Source: Acinetobacter calcoaceticus DSM 30006 = CIP 81.8
Lineage (GTDB): Bacteria > Pseudomonadota > Gammaproteobacteria > Pseudomonadales > Moraxellaceae
Assembly (NCBI RefSeq): GCF_000368965.1
Contig: NZ_KB849780.1
Location: 1,488,145-1,552,144, forward strand
Length of the DNA stretch: 64,000 nucleotides
Direction of reading: 5' to 3'
Below the pieces are notes generated by a model that saw only the letters and a program-made list of their open reading frames with translations, ran no database searches and was not told where the DNA came from. Positions 7,597 to 15,424 of the stretch are shown piece by piece. Position 1 is the first letter of the stretch. Each line of letters opens with the position of its first letter. A program made the position numbers and the translations under genes.

Positions 7597-8328
7597 TTAA
7601 TACGACAAGATATTTAAAAAGGTTTTAGCTCGTTCTGTTTTCGGCTGTTCAAAAAACTCTTCAGGTGGTGCCTGTTCAATAATTTTGCCCTTATCCATAA
7701 AAATAATGCGGTCGGCAACCTTGCGGGCAAATGACATTTCATGTGTCACAATCAGCATGGTCATTCCTTCATTCGCTAACTTGAGTACTACATCGAGCAC
7801 TTCTCTGACCATTTCTGGGTCAAGCGCAGCGGTAATTTCATCGAGCAAAATGACTTTAGGTTGCATGACCAGTGAACGGACAATGGCGATACGCTGCTTT
7901 TGTCCACCGGAAAGTTGTCGCGGATAATCGAGTTTTCGTTCAAATAGACCCACTCGCTTTAACAACTCATCTGCAACTTGTTCAGCTTCATCACGGCGGC
8001 GTTTTTGCACTTTGAGTGGTCCGAGCAAAATATTGTCAATGACATTCATATGCCCAAATAGCTCATAGTTCTGAAAAACCATGCCAATTTTTTGACGAGC
8101 ATTTGTCCAGTCAACATCTTTACCCAAAACACCCGAACCTGTTAAACGAATCTCACCACCTTGAATCGGTTCTAAGCCATTAATGCAGCGAAGTAAGGTA
8201 CTTTTACCGCAGCCCGAAGGGCCTAAAATAACAACCACTTCTCCTTGTTCTACATCTAGATCAATGCCCTGTAAAATATGACTTTGTGCAAATGATTTCT
8301 GTAATTGTTGTATCGATAACAAAGGCAT
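7597..8328 (-). CDS. Amino acid ABC transporter ATP-binding protein (GlnQ/GltL type)
   Basis: A 243-residue ATPase of the polar amino acid family. Walker A is GPSGCGKST, the Q-loop lies in VFQNYELFGHM, the signature is LSGGQKQR, Walker B is VILLDEITAALDP and the switch His is in VTHEM. The start chosen is the ATG giving MPLLSIQQLQKSF, because GGGAG sits just before it and the upstream in-frame extension is hydrophobic and overlaps the permease gene out of frame. The A-T-T spacing leaves only two bases after the permease stop, so translation is coupled. It energises uptake with the two permeases upstream. Confidence 0.93.
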   Translation of the reverse strand: MPLLSIQQLQKSFAQSHILQGIDLDVEQGEVVVILGPSGCGKSTLLRCINGLEPIQGGEIRLTGSGVLGKDVDWTNARQKIGMVFQNYELFGHMNVIDNILLGPLKVQKRRRDEAEQVADELLKRVGLFERKLDYPRQLSGGQKQRIAIVRSLVMQPKVILLDEITAALDPEMVREVLDVVLKLANEGMTMLIVTHEMSFARKVADRIIFMDKGKIIEQAPPEEFFEQPKTERAKTFLNILSY

Positions 8329-8330
8329 AA

Positions 8331-8996
8331 TTACTCCCAGACCTTTTCTAAATGTGCCGCCAAACGAGATAAGGGATAGCAAATCAGAAAATACAAAATA
8401 AAAATAAAGCCATAAATCCAAAGCGAGGCGCTCGGCACAGTCAGCAGCGAATTTTCAATAATTTGCTGGCCCACCTTAATGACCTCCACCACACCAATCA
8501 GAACTGCCAAAGAGCTGGTTTTCACCATTCGGGTAAATAAATTAATTGCGCCTGGTGTTACTCGTTTTAGACTTTGCGGAAAAATAACGTAGACCAATGC
8601 TTGAACATGAGTCAGTCCAAGCGCATAGGCAGAATCGCGTTGATGCTGATCGATCGAGGTAATTGCTGCACGGACCAAATCGCCCATTTCAGCCGTGCCC
8701 CACAAAACAAACACCACAACGCAAACCCACATTGCGGAAAACTGCCAGTTAAACCATGTGGCAAAGCCGAAATAAAACACAAAAAGCAAAACTAAAATTG
8801 GAATGATTCGAATCGCTTCTAAATACAGACGGCACAACGCTTTAACCGCTATGTTTTTAGAAGTCATAATGACACCTAAAACTGTGCCTAAAATTGCAGA
8901 AAAAAATACCGAAATAAACGCAATTTTTGCAGTTGCCCACAGTCCCCACATTAAACGTTCGAGATGACTCGCCTGAAATAAATAATCAAGTTCCAT
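8331..8996 (-). CDS. Amino acid ABC transporter permease (HisMQ/GlnP type), second subunit
   Basis: A 221-residue inner-membrane subunit of the His/Glu/Gln/Arg permease class. It shows five or so hydrophobic helices and the EAA-type loop contacting the ATPase (QRDSAYALGLTHVQALVYVIFPQSLKRVTPG). The IRIIPILVLLFVFYFG segment is typical. Its start overlaps the end of the preceding permease gene by 11 bases, and its stop nearly touches the ATPase start, all in the same operon. Confidence 0.92.
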   Translation of the reverse strand: MELDYLFQASHLERLMWGLWATAKIAFISVFFSAILGTVLGVIMTSKNIAVKALCRLYLEAIRIIPILVLLFVFYFGFATWFNWQFSAMWVCVVVFVLWGTAEMGDLVRAAITSIDQHQRDSAYALGLTHVQALVYVIFPQSLKRVTPGAINLFTRMVKTSSLAVLIGVVEVIKVGQQIIENSLLTVPSASLWIYGFIFILYFLICYPLSRLAAHLEKVWE

Positions 8997-9657
8997 GGCT
9001 CACCTTCCGACTTCTGTGTTCCAGATAACTGGTTAGAATAGACACGGGCAATAAAATAATCAGATAAGCCATGATTAATAAAAACAAAGCTTCCGTGGTT
9101 TTATAGTCCATCCCAATTAAGTCTTTAGTGACAAAAAGCAGTTCAACGACAGCAATTGCACTGACCACAGAACTTTCTTTAATGAGAAATAGGCAATTTG
9201 CCCCTATTGCCGGAATTGAAATAGCCAGTGCTTGAGGAAAAATGACATATCTAAAAATTTGAATCGGTTGTAGACCAATACTTTTTGCCGAGTCAATCTG
9301 CCCTTTTGCCACAGACTGCAAACCTGCTCGAAAAGCTTCTGCCATATAGCTTCCGCCTAAAAATGTGAGTCCAATCACACCACAAGCAAAACCATCGATT
9401 TTGATACCAAGTTTGGGCAAACCGTAATACAAAAAGAATAGTTGAATTAATAAAGGGGTATTTCGAGATAACTCAATATAGAACTGGGCAATTCTATTTA
9501 GTACCCGCACACGATATGTGATTAAAATGCTGCAAATCAGTCCTACAATAATGGCCAGAATAATGCTGATAATTGAAATTTTCAGCGTGGTCAAAGTTGC
9601 AGAGAAAAATTGCGGCAACACACTATGGATATACTGCCAGTTCAAGGAAAATTCCAA
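8986..9657 (-). CDS. Amino acid ABC transporter permease (HisMQ/GlnP type), first subunit
   Basis: A 223-residue permease, first gene of the five-gene importer operon. Family marks are ELSRNTPLLIQLFFLYYGLP near residue 63-82 and the EAA loop GQIDSAKSIGLQPIQIFRYVIFPQAL. It should pair with the second permease as a heterodimer. The 270-base region upstream (to the GNAT gene) is AT-rich and must hold the operon promoter, but I could not pick out a convincing one. Confidence 0.92.
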   Translation of the reverse strand: MEFSLNWQYIHSVLPQFFSATLTTLKISIISIILAIIVGLICSILITYRVRVLNRIAQFYIELSRNTPLLIQLFFLYYGLPKLGIKIDGFACGVIGLTFLGGSYMAEAFRAGLQSVAKGQIDSAKSIGLQPIQIFRYVIFPQALAISIPAIGANCLFLIKESSVVSAIAVVELLFVTKDLIGMDYKTTEALFLLIMAYLIILLPVSILTSYLEHRSRKVSHGT

Positions 9658-9875
9658 AAAATAATATTAAAACGTTATAAATATTTAGCTCTAATCAGCG
9701 ATCAAATATTTGTGCACTGAGTTTATTTTTTTCCCAATTGGTCTAAAACTATTTTTATTAGATAAGCTTTTCTATAACTTTGATAAATTCGATTTGGCAA
9801 TCGAAAGCATTCAAATTAGTTGAATACAACCGCTTAAAACATGTCCATCTCAGTCCATATATAATAAAACCAATA

Positions 9876-9904
9876 AAAAAATCGGGCACCAACGCCCGAT
9901 TTTT
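9876..9904 (-). terminator. Terminator downstream of the GNAT gene
   Basis: Perfect 7-bp stem ATCGGGC/GCCCGAT with a 6-base loop, an A-run on one side and T-run on the other, so it can act in both directions. Reading on the minus strand it closes the GNAT gene. Confidence 0.85.
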
Positions 9905-9928
9905 ATGAAACAACTTTCAGTCTATTGC

Positions 9929-10213
9929 TTATTTTCTAAGGACATCGCCAATGCTTGGATCTTTATCAAATACCGATTTTGCATAAGGGCAAAGCGGAAT
10001 CACTTTCACTTCTTTTTCTCGAACAAAAGCAACTAAAGCATCAAGTATTTGGCGACCTACGCCTTGTCCCCGATAATTTTCATTCACATCTGTGGCATCA
10101 ATAATCAGCATGCCTTCGCCTGCCCATGTATAAGTCATTTCACCTGCAACGGTTTCACCATCAAGTAAACTAAAGCTACCGTGTTTTGTATCATCTTTTT
10201 GTTGAATATTCAC
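9929..10213 (-). CDS. Small GNAT-fold acetyltransferase-like protein (YjdJ type)
   Basis: A 94-residue minimal GNAT protein. The acetyl-CoA pyrophosphate-binding loop is visible as RGQGVGRQ (about residues 48-55), preceded by the beta strand LIIDATDVNENY and followed by LCPYAKSVFDKDP, a pattern typical of the small YjdJ/NAT14-like group. Such proteins are much shorter than ordinary GNATs (about 150 residues) and their substrate is generally unknown. It is a single-gene unit with its own terminator. Confidence 0.85.
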   Translation of the reverse strand: MNIQQKDDTKHGSFSLLDGETVAGEMTYTWAGEGMLIIDATDVNENYRGQGVGRQILDALVAFVREKEVKVIPLCPYAKSVFDKDPSIGDVLRK

Positions 10214-10475
10214 AATAAATTCCTCTTCTTACGACTCATATTTATTTAAAAATGACTTTGTATATCTTGAACTATAAGAACAAATTTAAGTGTAAAAAAA
10301 TAGCCTGTTTTTTGCAGCGAGTCTGTATGCTTTTTAAAGACAATTCATGCATAAAACTCATAATTCTATTCGTAATTCTACGTCTAATCCTTTCAAACCC
10401 TTGCTGATAAGCTCTGCAACCAGATTTGTTCATTTCTTTTATGAACATTTAACGGTTTTAAAAGTCGGAACTTTT

Positions 10476-11681
10476 ATGTCTTCTTTTCATCAAATTGAGC
10501 AAGATACACATGAGAATAGCACACCTGCATGGGGTGCTGTATTTGTAATGTCACTATGCTGTGCAGTATTAATTGCCTCAGAATTCATGCCCGTAAGTTT
10601 ACTCACACCAATCTCTTCAGATTTAAATATGAGTGAAGGCCAAGTCGGTCAGGCAATCGCAATTTCAGGCATTTTTGCTGTGGTAACCAGCTTAACTATT
10701 AGCCGTGTATTTAAGACATGGGATCGCCGTCATATCATGCTGTTACTTACCCTACTCATGATCGTTTCTGGCATGCTGATTACATTTGCTCACTCTGCTG
10801 CTTTATTCATGGTGGGTCGTGCAATTTTAGGTGTAGTGATTGGTGGTTTTTGGGCCATGTCGACTTCGATTGTGATAAGACTTGTCCCACCTCTTTCTGT
10901 ACCTAAAGCACTCGGTCTGTTAAATGGAGGCAATGCGCTAGCAACCACAATAGCCGCACCTTTAGGAAGCTTTTTAGGTTCAATCATTGGCTGGCGTGGC
11001 GCTTTTTTCTGTATTGTCCCCATCGCGATTGTTGCGCTTGTATGGCAATTTAAAAGTATGCCCGCTCTTCCAGCAATGATGTCTGTTGAAAAGTCACAAA
11101 ATCCATTTGGACTACTGAAACGTCCGATTGTGTTTTATGGCATGACAGGGATTTTATTGTTATTTATGGGGCAATTTGCGCTATTTACATACTTACGCCC
11201 ATTTCTAGAAACCGTCAGTCATGTCGATGCGGCCATGTTATCTATTTTATTACTCATATTAGGTATCTCGGGTTTAGTTGGCACATTCGTGATTAGTTTT
11301 ATTCTTCATCAACATGTCTATCGCTACCTCATCCTTATTCCTTTAATGATGGCAAGCATTGCTTATGCCTTTGTGCTTGGTGGTCAGCATTTGTGGTTGG
11401 TCGCAATATTGATGGGATTATGGGGATTCATTGGAACTTCGGCACCAGTCGCATGGAACACATGGCTTGCACAGACGTTGCATCAAGATACTGAGGTCGG
11501 TGGCGGTTTGATGGTTGCGATTATCCAATTTGCAATTACTTTAGGTGCAACTTTAGGCGGCTTGCTATATGACTCACAAGGCTATAGTGCTACGTTTTAT
11601 ATGAGCGCTATTGTGTTGTTATTGGGTGCTATCATTGCTTTTATTACTTGGCGAAGTGCTACTCACGCAACACATCAATAA
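10476..11681 (+). CDS. MFS exporter, DHA1 family (AraJ/NepI/SotB-like)
   Basis: A 401-residue, 12-helix major facilitator. Motif A-like and TM4-5 segments are visible: LIASEFMPVSLLTPISSDL, GRAILGVVIGGFWAMSTSI and LGLLNGGNALATTIAAPLGS, the last two characteristic of the sugar/purine-nucleoside efflux branch. The reading frame is open further upstream (a possible ATG at 10347), but that extension is hydrophilic and lacks a ribosome site; the ATG at 10476 precedes MSSFHQIEQDTHENS, a more normal N-terminus. Its 3' end overlaps the convergent LysR gene by 23 bases. The exported compound is unknown. Confidence 0.88.
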   Translation: MSSFHQIEQDTHENSTPAWGAVFVMSLCCAVLIASEFMPVSLLTPISSDLNMSEGQVGQAIAISGIFAVVTSLTISRVFKTWDRRHIMLLLTLLMIVSGMLITFAHSAALFMVGRAILGVVIGGFWAMSTSIVIRLVPPLSVPKALGLLNGGNALATTIAAPLGSFLGSIIGWRGAFFCIVPIAIVALVWQFKSMPALPAMMSVEKSQNPFGLLKRPIVFYGMTGILLLFMGQFALFTYLRPFLETVSHVDAAMLSILLLILGISGLVGTFVISFILHQHVYRYLILIPLMMASIAYAFVLGGQHLWLVAILMGLWGFIGTSAPVAWNTWLAQTLHQDTEVGGGLMVAIIQFAITLGATLGGLLYDSQGYSATFYMSAIVLLLGAIIAFITWRSATHATHQ

Positions 11682-12549
11682 CCAACCTTAAGGCAGGCGA
11701 AAGCTGTCTACGATGTGGATAGTACAGGTGGTATCCGGGAAACTGGATACTGTACTCATCCAATACCTGAACAAGTTTGCCTTGATCGAGATCTTGTTGG
11801 ATCAGTTCTTGCGGAATGTAAGCCAATCCAAATCCAGCTCTAACCGCCTCGACAATGTCGTAGCTTTCATTAAATATCCATTGTCCTTGGATTTTGATTT
11901 TTGTTTCTTGTCCATCCTTCAAAAATTCCCATGCATACACACTGCCTTGGGTTGTTAAACGAAAGCCAATACATTGATGACTGATTAAATCTTTGGGGGT
12001 TGTGGGAATTCCATATTTCTCAAAGTATTGTGGCGTTGCAATCACCGCCATTTTGACATCTGCGCTAATACGTACCGCAATCATGCCATCTGCTACACGA
12101 CTTCCAAAACGAACACCTGCATCAAATCGCTCCGCAACAATATCCACCATACCGCTATTGGCAGCTAGCTCAACTTGTACATCAGGATAATCACCAGCAA
12201 TCTTTTCAAGTTTTGGAATCAGCACTTCCCGTATCGCATGACTACTGGCATTAATACGAACCGTACCAGCGGGTTGATCCCGAAATGATGTTAAAAGCGA
12301 TAATTCATTATCAATCTGGTCAAAGCTGGCGCTAATGGTTTGCTTTAACCTTTCACCCGCGGCTGTCGGCGAAACGCTTCGTGTGGTTCGGGTCAGAAGT
12401 AGCATCCCTAAGCGCTCTTCTAAACCGCGAATGGTATGGCTTAGCGCAGACTGCGAAATTCCCATTTTTCCTGCGGCCTTCGTAAAACTTCCTTCTCGAG
12501 CCACCATTAAAAAAGCATAAAGATCATTATAGTTTTCTTTGTTTATCAT
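11659..12549 (-). CDS. LysR-family transcriptional regulator
   Basis: A 296-residue LysR protein. The N-terminal helix-turn-helix is YAFLMVAREGSFTKAAGKMG with SQSALSHTIRGLEERLG, followed by the CrgA-like effector-binding domain (GTVRINASSHAIREVL onward). It is convergent with the MFS gene, overlapping it by 23 bases, and divergent from the cyclophilin-like and hydrolase genes. The divergent pair is its most likely target (inference from orientation). Confidence 0.92.
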   Translation of the reverse strand: MINKENYNDLYAFLMVAREGSFTKAAGKMGISQSALSHTIRGLEERLGMLLLTRTTRSVSPTAAGERLKQTISASFDQIDNELSLLTSFRDQPAGTVRINASSHAIREVLIPKLEKIAGDYPDVQVELAANSGMVDIVAERFDAGVRFGSRVADGMIAVRISADVKMAVIATPQYFEKYGIPTTPKDLISHQCIGFRLTTQGSVYAWEFLKDGQETKIKIQGQWIFNESYDIVEAVRAGFGLAYIPQELIQQDLDQGKLVQVLDEYSIQFPGYHLYYPHRRQLSPALRLVIDVLRE

Positions 12550-12834
12550 CTGCTTTTATCTCTTTGCACGGTTTAATCTCATTATAAATGATAAAACTAT
12601 TTATGAATATTGCTCATAAGTCCATGTTTGTTTTTTAGGCTAATCATTATAAAGAGAATTTATTAAACTCTATATCAAGCAGTGAGTATCAAGATTTAGA
12701 TGAGCTCAAGCATAAAAAGTACCTGATTTTATTATTATTAAAAATTAATAAATTCAGCTCATACCTTTACGCTAGAAATTGAATAACTTCACTGTATTTA
12801 AGTACGTTCTCTTAAAGAAATGAGGTTCTTCGAT

Positions 12835-13311
12835 ATGGCTAATCAGAAGTTTTTTCTCGCTTTACTCAGCATCTTTTTCTCATTTTCAGCCATATCTATC
12901 TCTTATGCAACAAGGCCTACGGGCAACAATCAACAAAGGTTATCGATGATGAAAATCCGTATTGATATTGAGGGGTCAAAGCAACCACTATTTGCAACAT
13001 TACCCATGACACCGACTGTTCAAGATTTTGCCAAGCAGCTTCCGTTGACATTAACCCTTAAAGATTATGACTCTACTGAAAAAATAGCCAACCTACCCAC
13101 CAAGCTAACTACACAGAATGCACCCAATGGCTATGCGGGCAAAGCTGGTGATCTTACCTATTACGCCCCTTGGGGTAATCTGGCTTTTTTCTATAAAGAC
13201 TCAACTGTTGGGTACGCAAATGGTCTTATTTTGCTTGGGAAACTTGAGGCTATTCCCCAAGAGTTCAAGCAAAAACAACCCATCAAAATTTCAATTTCCC
13301 AAATGAAATAA
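12835..13311 (+). CDS. Secreted cyclophilin-like fold protein
   Basis: A 158-residue exported protein. A signal peptide (FFLALLSIFFSFSAISISYA) precedes a small domain with KIRIDIEGSKQPLFATL, KQLPLTLTLKDYDSTEKIANLP, GDLTYYAPWGNLAFFYKD and LILLGKLEAIP, the pattern of the bacterial cyclophilin-like (DUF-type) fold. These proteins lack prolyl isomerase residues and have no settled function. The start at 12835 is preferred over 12820 because GAGGT lies 8 bases upstream. The next gene begins 45 bases downstream on the same strand; both are divergent from LysR. Confidence 0.8.
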   Translation: MANQKFFLALLSIFFSFSAISISYATRPTGNNQQRLSMMKIRIDIEGSKQPLFATLPMTPTVQDFAKQLPLTLTLKDYDSTEKIANLPTKLTTQNAPNGYAGKAGDLTYYAPWGNLAFFYKDSTVGYANGLILLGKLEAIPQEFKQKQPIKISISQMK

Positions 13312-13356
13312 GCATGAGCAAATTCACCCATTCAAATTATTTAAATTGAGGTATCC

Positions 13357-14427
13357 ATGACTACATCTCCCTTGTTTAAAAAGCTTAAAACCCATACGGC
13401 GGCTGCGATTTGCGCTGCAACAATTGGTTTATTCTCCTCAACCTCAGGTATGGCAGCAGACATGACTAACGGCGCGAATAATTTTTATCAAAGTCAGCAA
13501 GTGACTATTCAGAAAGTCACTTTTAAAAATCAATACAACATGGATATAGTCGGTAATCTGGTTATCCCCAAGAACTTAAATAAAAAACTAAAAGCCCCCG
13601 CTATTGTAATTGGTCACCCAATGGGAGCCGTGAAAGAACAAAGCTCTATGCTTTATGCACAGAAACTGGCTGAACAAGGTTTTGTAACCTTGGCAATTGA
13701 TCAATCATTTTGGGGTGAAAGCGCAGGCCAACCCAGAAATGTAGTTGCACCTGACATTTACGCAGAAGCATTTAGTGCGGCTGTAGATTATTTAGGAACA
13801 CAATCCTTTATTAACCGTGAACGTATTGGCGTACTCGGCATTTGCGGAAGTGGAAGTTTTGTCATTAGCGCAGCAAAAATTGACCCTCGTATGAAGGCCA
13901 TTGCCACTGTCAGTATGTATGATATGGGAGCTGCGAACCGCAATGGCTTACGTCACTCACAAACCTTAGAGCAAAGAAAGCAAATTATTGCTGAAGCGGC
14001 TGCGCAACGTTATGTCGAGTTCACAGGCGGTGAAACAAAATATACCAGCGGCACTACGCATGAGTTAACGGCAGATACACATCCGATCCAACGTGAATTT
14101 TATGACTTTTATCGCACCCCACGCGGAGAATATACGCCGAAAAGTTCATCAAAAGACCTTACAACGCATCCAACACTGACAAGTAATGTCAAATTTTTAA
14201 ACTTCTATCCATTTAACGATATCGAAACCATCTCACCACGCCCAATGCTGTTTATTACAGGTGATCAGGCTCATTCAAAAGAGTTTAGTGAAGAAGCTTA
14301 TAAACTCGCAGGCCAACCTAAAGAACTTTACTATGTTAAAGGTGCGGGACATGTTGATTTATACGATCGAGTCAATCTTATTCCATTTGATAAATTGACC
14401 AGTTTCTTTAAACAAAACTTAAAGTAA
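13357..14427 (+). CDS. Exported alpha/beta hydrolase (YcjY/dienelactone-hydrolase-like)
   Basis: A 356-residue alpha/beta hydrolase with an N-terminal signal peptide (cleavage near GMAA, residue 34). The oxyanion region is VIGHPMGAVKEQ. The nucleophile elbow reads GVLGICGSGSF, so the nucleophile position appears to be C163 rather than Ser, as in dienelactone hydrolases and the YcjY group. Candidate acid and base are D303 (TGDQAHS) and H332 (GAGHVDLYD). It probably forms an operon with the cyclophilin-like gene upstream under the divergent LysR regulator. The substrate is unknown. Confidence 0.85.
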   Translation: MTTSPLFKKLKTHTAAAICAATIGLFSSTSGMAADMTNGANNFYQSQQVTIQKVTFKNQYNMDIVGNLVIPKNLNKKLKAPAIVIGHPMGAVKEQSSMLYAQKLAEQGFVTLAIDQSFWGESAGQPRNVVAPDIYAEAFSAAVDYLGTQSFINRERIGVLGICGSGSFVISAAKIDPRMKAIATVSMYDMGAANRNGLRHSQTLEQRKQIIAEAAAQRYVEFTGGETKYTSGTTHELTADTHPIQREFYDFYRTPRGEYTPKSSSKDLTTHPTLTSNVKFLNFYPFNDIETISPRPMLFITGDQAHSKEFSEEAYKLAGQPKELYYVKGAGHVDLYDRVNLIPFDKLTSFFKQNLK

Positions 14428-14435
14428 TAGCAATG

Positions 14436-14466
14436 ATAGAGGCTCAACACGGGCCTCTATTTATTT
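14436..14466 (+). terminator. Terminator of the hydrolase gene
   Basis: Perfect 8-bp stem ATAGAGGC/GCCTCTAT with a 9-base loop, followed by TTATTTA. It sits between two convergent genes. Confidence 0.7.
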
Positions 14467-15424
14467 AATGAAACTCTTGCACCAGACTATTAATATGCGC
14501 CACAGCCGCAGTTCGATTTTCAACGCAAAGTTTTTCAAAAACATGTTCTAAATGTTTATTTACCGTCCGCGGGCTCAGCTCCAAAATTTCCGCAATATCT
14601 TTATTGGTTTTCCCTAACAATAACCAGTGCATGACTTCTGCTTCACGCTGAGTCAACTGTGGGCAATATTTTAAAATGTCAGCGACGTCTAATGCAGGCG
14701 TAGAGGTCTTGATCTGTATAAGATAATTTTTCGCCACACTTGTGTCAGATTGCCACGGCGTTAATAGTAAAAGTTGTAATTGCTGAGATGGCGTTGAATA
14801 AGAACAGCTTGTTAATTTTTTTGGGTCTTTTTCATGTTCCAAGTCTGAAAACCAGGCTTTTAAGCCTGCTTCAAAACCTTCTAATTCAGGTAAATATTGA
14901 TTCAATAAATCACTGGCTTTTTGGGTTTTCCAAACAATTTTGCCGTGAATATCTAGCGCGAGAATTGCAGTTTCCGTTGCATCAATGACCTGTTTTTGTT
15001 GCTGCAATAGTTTGGCATGTGCCAAATGCGTTTTTACTCTTGCTAATACTTCTTCAATATTCAGTGGCTTTGTTACGTAGTCTACCCCGCCCACCTGAAA
15101 CCCACGCACTATATGCTCTGTTTCCGACAAGCCTGTCATAAAAATGACGGGAATAAACTGAGTAATTGGGCTTGCTTTAAGCTGTATACAACTTTCAAAA
15201 CCGTCCATATGTGGCATATTGCCATCGAGCAAAATCATATCGGGTAAGCATCGATGTGCAATCTCAATTGCACTTAATCCATCTGTCGTAACAAGCACGC
15301 GATACCCTGCCTGATCCAAACTTTCATGTAACAAGCCCAAATTTTCCGGTACATCATCCACAATCAGAATAACAGCCTGCTCAGTTGTTGAAGCCTGCTG
15401 AAAAGAAACATGTTGCGTACTCAT
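14465..15424 (-). CDS. Response regulator: REC, PAS-like middle, LuxR-type HTH
   Basis: A 319-residue DNA-binding response regulator. The receiver domain spans about residues 17-135 with acidic pair IVDD, phospho-acceptor D67 (LLDGNMP), T in IFMTG and K in VTKP. A middle segment (ATETAILALDIHGKIVWKTQ) looks like a short PAS domain. The C-terminal LuxR/NarL helix-turn-helix covers about 255-315 (LTQREAEVMHWLLLGKTNKD, LSPRTVNKHLEHVFEKL). Its start overlaps the stop of the hybrid kinase gene by 4 bases (ATGA), so the kinase and regulator are translationally coupled and surely partners. Targets are unknown; the divergent NCS1 permease gene is the obvious candidate. Confidence 0.93.
   Translation of the reverse strand: MSTQHVSFQQASTTEQAVILIVDDVPENLGLLHESLDQAGYRVLVTTDGLSAIEIAHRCLPDMILLDGNMPHMDGFESCIQLKASPITQFIPVIFMTGLSETEHIVRGFQVGGVDYVTKPLNIEEVLARVKTHLAHAKLLQQQKQVIDATETAILALDIHGKIVWKTQKASDLLNQYLPELEGFEAGLKAWFSDLEHEKDPKKLTSCSYSTPSQQLQLLLLTPWQSDTSVAKNYLIQIKTSTPALDVADILKYCPQLTQREAEVMHWLLLGKTNKDIAEILELSPRTVNKHLEHVFEKLCVENRTAAVAHINSLVQEFH

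Noticed and set aside
8329..8421. Longer ATPase start within the permease gene
   Set aside because: The extra hydrophobic residues are the permease coding region read in another frame, and a good ribosome site precedes the ATG at 8328.
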